DNA of 48,779 nt from Paulinella micropora (GCA_009731375.1 BJOX01000340.1:394103-442881), one strand, 5' to 3'; counted from the first letter of the stretch, positions 33,940 to 45,435 are shown. Numbers and translations are program-made. Notes: generated from the sequence alone by a model not told the origin.

Positions 33940-34085
33940 ATTCATCGGTCACCGCCACAAAATGTGGTCAGATAAAACTACATATGCGGTGCGCCAAATT
34001 CGACGTGTTTTGCGAGCAGCTCGCCGGCCCGGCCCGGCTCGCCCGCAAAACACGTCAAATTTGTGGCTAGCCGCATAATATGTGA
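33680..34085. mobile_element. Inverted pair of GC-core palindromic elements around a CTA array
   Basis: Arms (33680-33790 and 33945-34085) share TATTATGCGGCTAGCCACAAATTTGACGTGTTTTGCGGG-type sequence in inverse orientation. The centre is a CTA array with a 10-N gap (33881-33890). The right arm ends only 4 bp from the donor of the 34090-34138 exon. Confidence 0.8.
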
Positions 34086-34089
34086 TTAC

Positions 34090-34138
34090 CTTTCTCTTGT
34101 GTACTGGTATATTCCGCTCGCTCCTTCAGTTTGGGTGC
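34090..34138 (-). CDS. RAD50: RAD50 exon, coiled coil
   Basis: A 49-nt exon, phase 0 to 1, with GATAG acceptor and AAAG/GTAATC donor. It reads APKLKERAEYTSTQEK plus G. The phase agrees with both neighbours. No truncated copies were noticed. Confidence 0.82.
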
Positions 34139-34139
34139 C

Positions 34140-34555
34140 TATCCGTTCATTCATTCATACATACATACGTCCATACATACGTACATACATACATACATAC
34201 ATACATACATAGATGCATACGTACATACATACATACATACATGCATACGTACATACATACATACATACATACGTACATACATACATACATGTATACATAG
34301 GATGAGATAAGATAAGAAAGATAAGATAAAGATAAGATAAAGATAAGATAAAGATAAGATAAAGATAAGTTAAGGTAAACTAAGATAAGATAAAATAAAA
34401 TAAGATAAGATAAAATAAAATAAGATTAAGATAAGATTAAGATTAAGATGAGATGAGATGAGCTGAGATAAGATAAAGATGAAGATAAAGATAAAGAAAG
34501 ATAAAGATAAAAGATAAAGATAAAAGATAAAGATAAAGATAAAGATAAAGATAAA
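34140..34555. repeat. ATAC array and AGATAA-type array
   Basis: ATAC repeats (34155-34300) followed by GATAA/AAGATA repeats (34305-34553). Intronic. Confidence 0.93.
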
Positions 34556-34559
34556 TCAC

Positions 34560-34607
34560 CTTTGCTTCCTCTGTCTGCTTGAGTACAGCATTCTCTTTCT
34601 CAAACTC
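34560..34607 (-). CDS. RAD50: RAD50 exon, coiled coil
   Basis: A 48-nt exon, phase 0 to 0, GATAG acceptor and GCAAAG/GTGATT donor, reading EFEKENAVLKQTEEAK. A clear coil segment in phase with the 34090 exon. Confidence 0.85.
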
Positions 34608-34609
34608 CT

Positions 34610-34860
34610 ATCATACATACATACATACATACATACATACATACAGACATACATACATATATACATACACACACAAACACACACACATACATACATACAT
34701 ACATACATGCATACATACATACATACCTACATACATACATACATACCTACATACATACATACATACATATATACATACATATATACATACATATATAGAC
34801 ATACATACATACATACATACATACATACAATACATTCGTACACTCTCACGAACTCTTTGC
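34610..34860. repeat. ATAC array
   Basis: Tetranucleotide repeats with CA interruptions. Confidence 0.93.
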
Positions 34861-34861
34861 A

Positions 34862-35028
34862 CTTGTTTCGTTCGTTTGTTCTTGCCTCACAAAACCTTCA
34901 TTCCGCCTTCCAACTGCCCCCCCCCCCCNNNNNNNNNNACACACACAGATACTCACACTCGCTCTTCTCCAAACTTCTTTGGTCTGTTTGTTCTTGGCTC
35001 ACAAAGCCTTCATTCCGCCTTCCAACTG

Positions 35029-35075
<47 letters not shown>

Positions 35076-35184
35076 GTCTCTCCTCTCTCTCATACACACA
35101 CACGGATACTCACACTCGCTCTTCTCCAAACTTCTTTCTTCTGTTTGTTCTTGGCTCACAAAGCCTTCGTTCCGCCTTCCAACT

Positions 35185-35271
<87 letters not shown>

Positions 35272-35381
35272 GGCAGTTGCAAGGCGGAATGAAGGCTTTG
35301 TAAGCCAAGAACAAACAGACCAAAGAAGTTTGGAGAAGAGCGAGTGTGAGTATCTGTGTGTGTATGAGAGAGAGGAGAGAC

Positions 35382-35480
<99 letters not shown>

Positions 35481-35740
35481 CCCCTTCCTCCCTCCCTCTC
35501 TCCCGTCTCCTCTCTCGCTCATACACACACAGATACTCACACTCGCTCTTCTCCAAACTTCTTTTATCTGTTTGTTCTTGGCTTACTAAGCCTTCATTCC
35601 GCCTTCCAACTGCCCTCTCTCTCTCTCTCTCCCTCCGTCTCCTCTCTCTCTCTCTCTCATACACACACACTCGCTCTTCTCCAAACTTCTTTGATCTGTT
35701 TGTTCTTGGCTCACAAAGCCTTCATTCCGCCTTCCAACTG

Positions 35741-35781
<41 letters not shown>

Positions 35782-35883
35782 GTCTCTCCTCTCTCTCATA
35801 CACAGATACACACACTCGCTCTTCTCCAAACTTCTTTGGTTTGTTCTTGGCTCACAAAGCCTTCATTCCGCCTTCCAACTGCC

Positions 35884-35927
<44 letters not shown>

Positions 35928-36044
35928 CTCCTCTCTCTCTCTCTCTCTCGCTCATACATACACAGATACACACACTCGCTCTTCTCCAAACTTCTTTGGT
36001 CTGTTTGTTCTTGGCTCACAAAGCCTTCATTCCGCCTTCCAACT

Positions 36045-36123
<79 letters not shown>

Positions 36124-36268
36124 CCTCCCTCTCTCCCGTCTCCTCTCTCTCTCATACACACACAGATACTCACACTCGCTCTTCTCCAAACTTCTTTCGT
36201 CTGTTTGTTCTTGGCTCATAAAGCGAGTGTGAGTATCTGTGTGTGTATGAGAGAGAGGAGACGGGAGA

Positions 36269-36325
<57 letters not shown>

Positions 36326-36485
36326 AGACAGAGAGAGAGAGAGAGAGAAAGAGAGAGAAGGCAGTTGGAAGGCGGAATGAAGGCTTTGTGAGCCAAGAAC
36401 AAACAGACCAAAGAAGTTTGGAGAAGAGCGAGTGTGAGAATCTGTGTGTGTTTGAGAGAGAGGAGAGACGGGAGAGAGAGAGAGG

Positions 36486-36534
<49 letters not shown>

Positions 36535-36656
36535 GGCAGTTGGAAGGCGGAATGAAGGCTTTGTGAGCCAAGAACAAACAGACCAAAGAAGTTTGGAGAA
36601 AAGCGAGTGTGAGTATCTGTGTGTGTGTATGAGAGAGAGAGGAGACGGAAGAGAGA

Positions 36657-36730
<74 letters not shown>

Positions 36731-36826
36731 AGACAGTTGGAAGGCGGAATGAAGGCTTTGTCTTCTCCAAACTTCTTTGGTCTGTTTGTTCTTGGCTCAC
36801 AAAGCCTTCATTCCGCCTTCCAACTG

Positions 36827-36830
<4 letters not shown>
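34862..36830. repeat. CT/GA array with about 14 decayed donor-side copies of the KAKNKQIKE exon, on both strands
   Basis: Roughly 130-bp units contain CAGTTGGAAGGCGGAATGAA and GCCAAGAACAAACAGACCAA, which align with the 3' half of 39364-39450 ([18 protein letters not shown]). The codon for the lysine after NAL/KAL is TGA, TAA or similar in most units, so the copies are not coding. Ten or so are on the minus strand. Those at about 35268-35345, 36355-36430, 36530-36605 and 36722-36765 are inverted. A 10-N gap is at 34929-34938. Confidence 0.85.
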
Positions 36831-36839
<9 letters not shown>

Positions 36840-36872
<33 letters not shown>

Positions 36873-36901
36873 CTGTCTCTGTCTCTGTCTCTGTCTCTCT
36901 T

Positions 36902-36978
<77 letters not shown>

Positions 36979-37033
36979 CAAAGTGTTCAGTTCGACTTCC
37001 ACTTACCCTTCTCTCGTTCTCTCCTTCCCTTCC

Positions 37034-37076
<43 letters not shown>

Positions 37077-37077
37077 A

Positions 37078-37111
<34 letters not shown>

Positions 37112-37112
37112 C

Positions 37113-37153
<41 letters not shown>

Positions 37154-37487
37154 CGATGATGACGATGCCGATGAGGAGACGTGTTTTTCTCTTTGATCTG
37201 TTTGTTCTTGGCTTTCAGAGCGTTGAGTTCGCCTTCCAACTGCCTTCTCTCCTTCCCTCCCTCCCTTTCTCCCTCTCCACATGTTCGTGTTTGCGTGTGT
37301 GTGTGTGTGCGTGTGTGTCGTGTGCGTGCGTGTGTGTGTGTGTGATTGTGTGTGTGTGTGTGTTTAAGCAGAAGAAGAAGAAGAAGAAGAAGAAGAAGAA
37401 GAAGAAGAAGAAGAAGAAGAAGAAGAAGAAGCACGGGAAAAGAAGGACAAGGAAGAGGAGGGAGAAATGAAGGAATAGGTGGGAACC

Positions 37488-37557
<70 letters not shown>

Positions 37558-37605
37558 GTAGATAGATAGATAGATAGATAGATAGCTGTGCCGCACGTCT
37601 CGTAG

Positions 37606-37675
<70 letters not shown>

Positions 37676-37692
37676 CGTTATGGAACGTGCAG

Positions 37693-37742
<50 letters not shown>

Positions 37743-37828
37743 GTGTGTGCCTCTTTGATTTGTTTANNNNNNNNNNTATATATATATATATATATATATC
37801 TGTCTCTGTCTCTGTCTCTGTCTCTCTT

Positions 37829-37905
<77 letters not shown>

Positions 37906-37960
37906 CAAAGTGTTCAGTTCGACTTCCACTTACCCTTCTCTCGTTCTCTCCTTCCCTTCC

Positions 37961-38003
<43 letters not shown>

Positions 38004-38004
38004 A

Positions 38005-38038
<34 letters not shown>

Positions 38039-38039
38039 C

Positions 38040-38080
<41 letters not shown>

Positions 38081-38414
38081 CGATGATGACGATGCCGATG
38101 AGGAGACGTGTTTTTCTCTTTGATCTGTTTGTTCTTGGCTTTCAGAGCGTTGAGTTCGCCTTCCAACTGCCTTCTCTCCTTCCCTCCCTCCCTTTCTCCC
38201 TCTCCACATGTTCGTGTTTGCGTGTGTGTGTGTGTGCGTGTGTGTCGTGTGCGTGCGTGTGTGTGTGTGTGATTGTGTGTGTGTGTGTGTTTAAGCAGAA
38301 GAAGAAGAAGAAGAAGAAGAAGAAGAAGAAGAAGAAGAAGAAGAAGAAGAAGAAGAAGCACGGGAAAAGAAGGACAAGGAAGAGGAGGGAGAAATGAAGG
38401 AATAGGTGGGAACC

Positions 38415-38484
<70 letters not shown>

Positions 38485-38532
38485 GTAGATAGATAGATAG
38501 ATAGATAGATAGCTGTGCCGCACGTCTCGTAG

Positions 38533-38602
<70 letters not shown>

Positions 38603-38619
38603 CGTTATGGAACGTGCAG

Positions 38620-38669
<50 letters not shown>

Positions 38670-38694
38670 GTGTGTGCCTCTTTGATTTGTTTAT
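36840..38694. repeat. Exact tandem duplication of about 917 bp around a 10-N gap
   Basis: 36850-37766 and 37777-38693 appear identical at an offset of 927 bases, and the 10-N gap sits exactly between them. Contents of each copy: CT array, a diverged acceptor-side copy of the VELSRL exon (VEVELNTLQ), a GAT array, a donor-side KAKNKQIKE copy, CA, GAA and GATA arrays, and GA arrays. Most likely a scaffold artefact from overlapping contig ends. Confidence 0.9.
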
Positions 38695-38785
38695 TCTTGG
38701 CTTTCAGAGCGTTGAGTTCGCCTTCCAACTGCCTACTCTCCTTCCCTCCCTCCCTTTCTCCCTCTCCATGTTCGTCTTTGTGTGC

Positions 38786-38822
<37 letters not shown>

Positions 38823-38824
38823 AG

Positions 38825-38915
<91 letters not shown>

Positions 38916-39055
38916 AAGACGTGTGTTTCTCTTTGATCTGTTTGTTCTTGGCTTTCAGAGCGTTGAGTTCGCCTTCCAACTGCATTCTCTCCTTCCCTGC
39001 CTCCCTTTCTCCTTCTCCATGTTCGTGTTTGCGTGTGTGTGTGTGTGTGTGTGTG

Positions 39056-39090
<35 letters not shown>

Positions 39091-39235
39091 CACGTGTGTG
39101 TACCTCTTTGATCTGTTTGTTCTTAGCTTTCAGCGCGTTGAGTTCGCCTTCCAACTGCCTTCTCTCCTTCCCTCCCTCCCTTTCTCCCTCTCCATGTTCG
39201 TGTTTGCGTGTGTGTGTGTGTGTGTGTGTGTTGTT

Positions 39236-39300
<65 letters not shown>

Positions 39301-39305
39301 CGACA

Positions 39306-39357
<52 letters not shown>

Positions 39358-39363
39358 GTGTAC
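38695..39363 (-). repeat. GA/CA/CT arrays with donor-side copies of the KAKNKQIKE exon
   Basis: Copies near 38692-38732, 38929-38982 and 39102-39158 read [18 protein letters not shown] with GAG followed by GTACAC or AAACAC. They are separated by TCTCCTTCCCTCCCTCCC-type and GA/GT repeat. Confidence 0.88.
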
Positions 39364-39450
39364 CTCTTTGATCTGTTTGTTCTTAGCTTTCAGCGCGTTG
39401 AGTTCGCCTTCCAACTGTTCCACTTGCAACGTTAGCCTCGACAGCTCCAC
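39364..39450 (-). CDS. RAD50: RAD50 exon, coiled coil, 87 nt
   Basis: 29 codons, phase 0 to 0, with CTATAG acceptor and GAG/GTACAC donor. It starts [17 protein letters not shown] and continues through [12 protein letters not shown]. It is the only copy spanning both edges. Downstream there are at least 15 donor-side copies, and upstream three acceptor-side copies. VELS followed by leucine/glutamate heptads fits the RAD50 C-terminal coil. Confidence 0.88.
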
Positions 39451-39452
39451 CT

Positions 39453-39504
<52 letters not shown>

Positions 39505-39769
39505 GTAAGTAGGTAGGTAGATAGGTAGATAGGTAGCAGACAAACATCGCCAGCTACTCTCTTTGGCCTTGAGAAGCACGAGATATGTTTGGTGTATCAG
39601 CTCTGCATATCCGAAGACATAGGCAATCCATTCCACCCTGCCGCCAGAAGCACGAGATAGATGGATAAACAGATAGACAGATAAATAAAAATAGAGCGTG
39701 GAATTCGCCTTCCAGCTGTTCTACTTGCAACGTTAGCCTACAAAGCTCCACCTGCACACAAACATCACC

Positions 39770-39856
<87 letters not shown>

Positions 39857-39861
39857 TAGAC

Positions 39862-39900
<39 letters not shown>

Positions 39901-39917
39901 TAGACAGACAGACAGAC

Positions 39918-39948
<31 letters not shown>

Positions 39949-39977
39949 TAGACAGACAGACAGATAGACAGACAGAC

Positions 39978-40026
<49 letters not shown>

Positions 40027-40080
40027 CGCTTTGGCATTGAGAAGCACGAGATAGATGGATAAACAGATAGACAGATTAAT
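39451..40080 (-). repeat. GATA and GACA arrays with acceptor-side copies of VELSRL
   Basis: GATA (39451-39535), unique DNA with two TCGTGCTTCTC(A/G) islands (39560-39655, 40030-40050), a copy of the exon 5' half at 39693-39754 ([16 protein letters not shown] with TGCAG acceptor), then a 250-bp GACA/GATA array. The AGTAGCTGGCGATGTTTGTC stretch at about 39538-39560 is probably native intron just upstream of the exon. Confidence 0.82.
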
Positions 40081-40087
40081 AGAAATA

Positions 40088-40134
40088 GAGCGTTTAATCC
40101 GCCTTCCCGCTGTTCCGGTTGCAGCGTCAGCCAT
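40088..40134 (-). pseudogene. Diverged copy of the [10 protein letters not shown] exon
   Basis: It reads LTLQPEQREGGLNAL in minus frame, with several replacements relative to 39364-39450. A shorter acceptor-side copy (VELSRL) is at 40378-40402. Confidence 0.75.
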
Positions 40135-40139
40135 TTATA

Positions 40140-40375
40140 TTGCATGACATTACATTACATTACATTACATTACATTACGTTATATTACATTACATTACAT
40201 TACATTACATTACATTACAATACATTACATTACATTATATTACATTATATTACATTACGTTATATTACATTACATTACATTACATTACATTACATTACAT
40301 TAGATTAGATTACATTACATTACATTACACTTACATTACACATTACATTTACATGTACATTTAGATTACATTGCA
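40140..40375. repeat. TTACA pentanucleotide array
   Basis: Five-base repeat, intronic. Confidence 0.95.
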
Positions 40376-40377
40376 TT

Positions 40378-40505
40378 TACATCAGCCTCGACAACTCTAC
40401 CTGCATACATACATAACAGATAGATAGGCAGGTAGGTCGATTGATGGCTAGACATTTCGGCAGATGGACTGAAAGGTAGGTAGGCAGATCGATGTGATAG
40501 GTTAC
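40378..40505 (-). repeat. Acceptor-side VELSRL exon copy and unique intron
   Basis: GCAG followed by VELSRL, then a stop. The rest is GATA-related and unique intron up to the GTAACC donor. Confidence 0.75.
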
Positions 40506-40592
40506 CCCTTTTGCTTGCAGGTGGTTCACTTTGTTCTGCAAGGTCTGCCGAGCAAGCTGATTCTCTTGCACAGCCGTTTGCAAGTCCTGCAT
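40506..40592 (-). CDS. RAD50: RAD50 exon, coiled coil, 87 nt
   Basis: 29 codons, phase 0 to 0, with TTTCTGCAG acceptor and GGG/GTAACC donor. It starts MQDLQTAVQENQ and ends LARQTLQNKVNHLQAKG, a textbook heptad coil. It is the best-looking exon of the coil region, with near-consensus splice sites and no copies nearby. Its place before VELS agrees with the RAD50 coil order. Confidence 0.9.
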
Positions 40593-40832
40593 CTGCAGAA
40601 ACAACAGCAAACAAGGAATTTTGGCATTCGGGACACTTCCCTAACGAAAATATTTGCGTGAATTCCAAGAAAAATCATATCAGCATCAAAATCGAATCTG
40701 GGGCTAGCCACCCTGCAAATATGAGCTCCCAACTCCTCCTCGTTTGCACAAAGCATGATTTATTCCGACAGGTGTGCGAAACAAATCATTGCTTGTATCA
40801 CTAAGCAAAAGCCAAATGGCCAAGGACTCCCA

Positions 40833-40878
<46 letters not shown>

Positions 40879-40913
40879 TNNNNNNNNNNTTGTTGTTGTT
40901 GTTGTTTGCTTAC
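40593..40913. other. Intron with unique DNA, poly-C and a gap
   Basis: About 240 bp of unique sequence, then a 44-base C run (40836-40878) and 10 N (40880-40889), then a TTG repeat. It is the shortest intron here (321 nt as assembled). Confidence 0.85.
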
Positions 40914-40967
40914 CTTCTTCATGAGCTTTTCTTTGCTCTGCTGGTGCTCCGTCAGCTCAGTCTCCAC
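40914..40967 (-). CDS. RAD50: RAD50 exon, coiled coil
   Basis: A 54-nt exon, phase 0 to 0, GTTAG acceptor and consensus AAG/GTAAGC donor, reading VETELTEHQQSKEKLMKK. It fits directly between the 42447 and 40506 exons. Confidence 0.9.
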
Positions 40968-40970
40968 CTA

Positions 40971-41204
40971 ACATACATACATACATGCATACATGCATAC
41001 ATACATACATACATAACATACATACGAACATACATACATACATACATACATACATACATAACATACATACATAACATACATACGTACATACATACGTATA
41101 CACATACATACATACATTACATACATACATAACATAGATAACATACATACATAACATACATACATAACATACATACATAACATACATACATAACATACAT
41201 AACA

Positions 41205-41235
<31 letters not shown>

Positions 41236-41340
41236 CAGTGCAGAAACCGCATATTAATAACATACTACCAACATACATACACACACATACATACATACAT
41301 ACATACATACATACATACATACATACATACATACATTACA

Positions 41341-41371
<31 letters not shown>

Positions 41372-41400
41372 CATACAAACGGCACAAGTCAACAAATGCG
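40971..41400. repeat. ATAC array
   Basis: Tetranucleotide repeats with one unique island (41230-41270) that shows no fitting frame. Confidence 0.93.
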
Positions 41401-41411
41401 AAGTTCGATAC

Positions 41412-41553
41412 ATAAAGGTCCGTTCTACACCGCCCAGATTTCCCGGTTCTGGGTGCAAAAGTGGCCACCACAGGCCAGGCTTTTCAGGAAAGCAAAAAAA
41501 AAAAACCAGAAAGTGGCCCCAGAAACCGGGAATTCTGGGTGGTGTAGAATGAC
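41412..41553. mobile_element. Palindromic MITE, TTCTACACC termini, single copy
   Basis: About 142 bp, ends TTCTACACCGCCCAGATTTC and GAATTCTGGGTGGTGTAGAA. The centre contains an A-run. Same family as the cluster at 21107-21452. Confidence 0.85.
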
Positions 41554-41624
41554 TGTAAGAAAGAAAGTAAACATACTGCTCACGAAATCCAAGTGGCAAC
41601 AAGTATACAAGTTTGACTGTCATT

Positions 41625-41770
41625 TTTCTTATAGATATAGATATAGACATAGACATATATATAGATATAGATATAGATATATAGATATAGATATAGGTAT
41701 AGATATAGATATAGATGTAGATATAGATATAGATATAGATATAGATATAGATATAGATATAGATAGAGAT
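41625..41770. repeat. GATATA hexanucleotide array
   Basis: Six-base repeat related to that at 8540-8605. Confidence 0.93.
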
Positions 41771-41814
41771 CTGTCGTTTGCAACGCCACACATTCATAGA
41801 TATACATATACATA

Positions 41815-42013
41815 TAAGGAATAGTGAAAATTTTTGGCCAGAACAAATTATCCCCAAAGAGCGGTACATTTGTTATCCAAAGTTGTGAAGAATTTCGGCC
41901 AGCCGGTAATTACGGTACATTTGTTGTCCACAAACAAAAGTTTAGCCGAAAATTCCCCGTGTTTACGGTTGGCCGAAAGGTGAGGTGGCCGAAATTTTTC
42001 ACCCGACCTTATA
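41815..42013. mobile_element. MITE family B, copy 2
   Basis: It ends TTTTTCACCCGACCTTATAT, the complement of the start of 33397-33597. The interior matches in reverse (GGTACATTTGTTGTCCACAA). Confidence 0.82.
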
Positions 42014-42109
42014 TCATTTTTTCTCATTCGGTATTTGAGATATGACAATGTATGAGCCTGTCATTTGAAACCCATACATACATAGATAGTATTATTACAT
42101 AGACAAATA

Positions 42110-42440
42110 TTATACAATAACATACATACACATATACATACATACATACATACATAATACATACATACATACATTCAAAGACCTGGTCCAAGCTGCGTGA
42201 CATACATACATACATACATACATACATACATGCATGCATGCATGCATACATACATACATACATAGATACATACATACATACATACATACGTACATACATT
42301 CAAAGACCTGGTCCAAGCTGCGTGACATACATACATACATACATACATACATACATTACATACATACATACAAACATACATACACACATACATACATACA
42401 TACATACATACATACATACATACATACATACATACATTCA
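42110..42440 (-). repeat. ATAC array with two donor-side copies of ARSLDQ
   Basis: Copies at 42174-42202 and 42299-42326 keep HAAWTRS/ARSLDQ-type sequence and the CAG/GTCTTTG donor of 42447-42503, and start in ATAC repeat. Confidence 0.87.
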
Positions 42441-42446
42441 AAAGAC

Positions 42447-42503
42447 CTGGTCCAAGCTGCGTGCGCCGTGTGCACTCTGTAACCTCTCTTCCTTCTCGGA
42501 CAC
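42447..42503 (-). CDS. RAD50: RAD50 exon, coiled coil
   Basis: A 57-nt exon, phase 0 to 0, with CATAG acceptor and CAG/GTCTTT donor, reading VSEKEERLQSAHGARSLDQ. The acceptor is supplied or tightly abutted by the terminus of the hairpin element at 42504-42722. Acceptor-side copies (VAEKEERLQ) are upstream near 42966, 43107 and 43895, and two donor-side copies lie downstream. Confidence 0.84.
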
Positions 42504-42722
42504 CTATGAGAAGTTCCTAGTTCTTAACTACAATGAGCAATGACTTTAAGTGCTTCGATCTCACGAATGCTGGTTGCTGTCGCTCGTGCAGTGGCTCGTT
42601 TGAAAGCTCTCGTCAAGAGCTTACTAATGAGCTAAGATGCAGATTCTGGACACCAGTATTGACTGAGAACAAAGCGCTTAAAGTAATTGCTCATTGCACT
42701 TGAGAACTAGGAACTTCTCATA
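42504..42722. mobile_element. Hairpin element abutting an exon acceptor
   Basis: Terminal inverted repeats TATGAGAAGTTCCTAGTTCT and AGAACTAGGAACTTCTCATA, with further pairing inward (ACTTTAAGTGCTT and AGCGCTTAAAGT). About 218 bp, no coding capacity. A fragment is at 10375-10412. Confidence 0.82.
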
Positions 42723-42724
42723 TG

Positions 42725-42885
42725 TAATGTAATAGTATATTATGCGGCTAGCCACAAATTTGACGTGTTTTGCGGGCGAGCCGAGCCGGGCCGGCGAGCC
42801 CGCAAAACACGTCAAATTTGGCGCGCCGCATATATAGCTTATCGGTAATCTGACCAAATTTTGTGGAGGTGACCGATAAATGTAA
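42725..42885. mobile_element. GC-core palindromic element, single copy
   Basis: GGCTAGCCACAAATTTGACG, the GC core and CGTCAAATTTGGCGCGCC form a hairpin; same family as 33680-34085. Confidence 0.82.
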
Positions 42886-43460
42886 CATTTACATTACATT
42901 ACAGTACATTTACATTACAATACACTTACATTGAAATTTACATTAAATTGCATTCACATTGCAACCTCTCCTCCTTCTCGGCCACCTATATGTAATGTAA
43001 AATGTAACATTTACATTACATTACATTACATTTACATTACATTACGCTTACATTACACATTACATTTACATTTACATTTACATTACATTGCATTTAGATT
43101 GCAGTCTTTCCTCCTTCTCTGCCCTCTATAATGTAATGTACATGTAATGTAAATGCAATGTAATGTAAATGTAAACGTAAATGTAAATATAAAATGTAAA
43201 TGTCAATTTAAATGTAAATGTAAATGTAAATGTAAATGTAAATGTATTGTAAAATGTTAAGTGTAATGTAATGTGAATGCAATGTTATGTAATGTAAATG
43301 TAATGTAATGTAATGTAAATGTAAATGTAATGTAATTGTAATGTACTGTATTGTAATGTATTGTAATGTAATGTAATGTAGTGTAAATGTAATGTAATGT
43401 AATGTAATGTAATGTAGTGTAATGTAGTGTAAATGTAATGTAATGTAATGTATGTATATG
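42886..43460 (-). repeat. TTACA/TGTAA arrays with two acceptor-side copies of VAEKEERLQ
   Basis: Five- and six-base repeats. The array switches strand orientation (TTACAT to ATGTAA) at about 43130. Copies of the 42447-42503 exon 5' edge at about 42963-42990 (GTGGCCGAGAAGGAGGAG) and 43103-43128. Confidence 0.88.
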
Positions 43461-43838
43461 TATGTAATATGTATGTATTTGTTCCAACTTAGTCACAAGT
43501 TGCTAACTGAATAACGAATACTTTGCTACTTTTCAGACTTTATTCAAGACGAAAACATATGCGGTATATGGTATATGGTATGTATATGGCATATGGTATA
43601 TGGTATATGGATATGGTATATGGTATATGGTGTATGAGTAAATAAGTATGACAAAACGTGGGCGGGCGTTTGCACTGTATGTATAGTATGACTAAGTATT
43701 TAACTTTAACAAAGTGTATGTATGTACGTATGTATGCATGTATGTATGTATGTATGTATGTATACGTCCTGTCTTTTGTAATATGTGTTCTTATCCTTAT
43801 TATTATCATTATCATTATTATCGTTATTATTATTATTA

Positions 43839-43893
<55 letters not shown>

Positions 43894-43939
43894 GTATCTG
43901 TAACCTCTTCTTCTTCTTCTATGCCAAACACTCGAAGCA

Positions 43940-43940
<1 letters not shown>
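43461..43940. repeat. TATGG, ATGT and TTA arrays with one exon fragment
   Basis: Between arrays, 43480-43560 is unique without a convincing frame. 43893-43922 reads KKKKRLQ after GCATAG and is probably a diverged acceptor-side copy of the EKEERLQ exon. Confidence 0.8.
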
Positions 43941-44176
<236 letters not shown>

Positions 44177-44345
44177 TCTTGTCTTGTCCTCAACCCGCAA
44201 CAATCAAACTTGATTTGAAACGAAAGGCGGGAAGTCATTGCTGACTACTCAACAAGACATATCCATCTATTGCCAATGGCAGCAGGTGTATTGCCACTTT
44301 GTCCTGCCTGTCGCCTTAGTTGCCCCATCTATTGACAAATTCAAC
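44177..44345. other. Unassigned unique stretch
   Basis: About 170 bp without a fitting exon. It includes ATTGCCACTTTGTCCTGCCT, repeated at about 44707, and degenerate relatives of the 21-bp repeat. Confidence 0.5.
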
Positions 44346-44493
44346 AGGAAGAATTTCGGCCACCTCAATTTTTTTTAATCGTATCTTGCGGTGAAAAGAC
44401 AAGAATTCCGGCCACCCAAAGTTTTGTGCAAAAACAACGTATTCTGCGGTGAAAAATCACTGGCCGAAATCTTTCTTGGCCGAAAATTTTAAC
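44346..44493. mobile_element. MITE family A, truncated copy
   Basis: The interior matches 12449-12634; both extreme termini are shortened. GGAAGAA occurs on both sides and may be a target duplication. Confidence 0.7.
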
Positions 44494-44526
44494 TGGAAGA
44501 AGATCTTGGCAGGCGTCCATCTTTGC
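44494..44526 (-). CDS. Possible RAD50 exon, AKMDACQDLLP
   Basis: 33 nt after CTAAAG, ending CCA before GTTAAA, phase 0 to 0. The donor would be the edge of the adjacent MITE. The helix-like sequence fits a coil, but the splice signals are weak. Confidence 0.3.
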
Positions 44527-44845
44527 CTTTAGATACATTCATACATGCATGCATACATACATACATACGTATCATACATACATACATACATACATAAGTA
44601 GGTACATACGTGCGTACGCACCCATACAGACACACACACACACACATACATACATACATACATACATACATACACACATACACACACACATATACATAGT
44701 CCGACTATTGCCACTTTGTCCTGCCTGTTGCCTTAATAGCACCAACTTGGTTGAAAACGAAAGCAGGAGAGGAGAAGATAGAAAAGAGTGCGACGGTTAT
44801 GTTTCGCCGTACTGAAGAACTAGAAAGAAAGAAGGAAAGAAAGAA

Positions 44846-44885
<40 letters not shown>

Positions 44886-45004
44886 ACCTTCCCTCCATCC
44901 CTCCCTCCCTAGCTCCCCCCCCCCCCCCCCCCCCCTCNNNNNNNNNNGGCCAGTTCCTGGAAGAAAGAAAGAAAGAAGAAAGAAAGAAAGAAAGAAAGAA
45001 AGGA

Positions 45005-45036
<32 letters not shown>

Positions 45037-45045
45037 AATTGTCCC
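44527..45045. repeat. ATAC, CA and GAAA arrays
   Basis: Simple repeats, with 120 bp of unique DNA at 44700-44820, a poly-C edge and a 10-N gap at 44938-44947. GGCCAGTTCCTGGA at 44948 repeats the 45341 island. Confidence 0.85.
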
Positions 45046-45188
45046 ATCTAATGCCTTTGTTGTCCCATCTGCTGCCTTTATGGTCCCATCTACTGTCTTT
45101 ATTGTCCCATTCACTGCCTTTCTTATCCCATCTACACTAGCTGACTCTAGTGCTAGCAGAAGGCTGTATATGTATACCTATGTATCCC

Positions 45189-45222
<34 letters not shown>

Positions 45223-45301
45223 CATATGTATACCTATGTATCCCTGGAAAGAAAGAAAGAAAGAAAGAAAGAAAGGAAGGAAGGAAGGAAGGAAGGAAGG
45301 A

Positions 45302-45336
<35 letters not shown>

Positions 45337-45361
45337 TGACCTCGAGGGCCAGTTCCTGGAG

Positions 45362-45435
<74 letters not shown>

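Noticed and set aside
39538-39655. YLVLLKAKES frame as a RAD50 exon
   Set aside because: No frame fits phase 0 into VELSRL with a usable donor; the neighbouring DNA looks like native intron upstream of the 39364-39450 exon.
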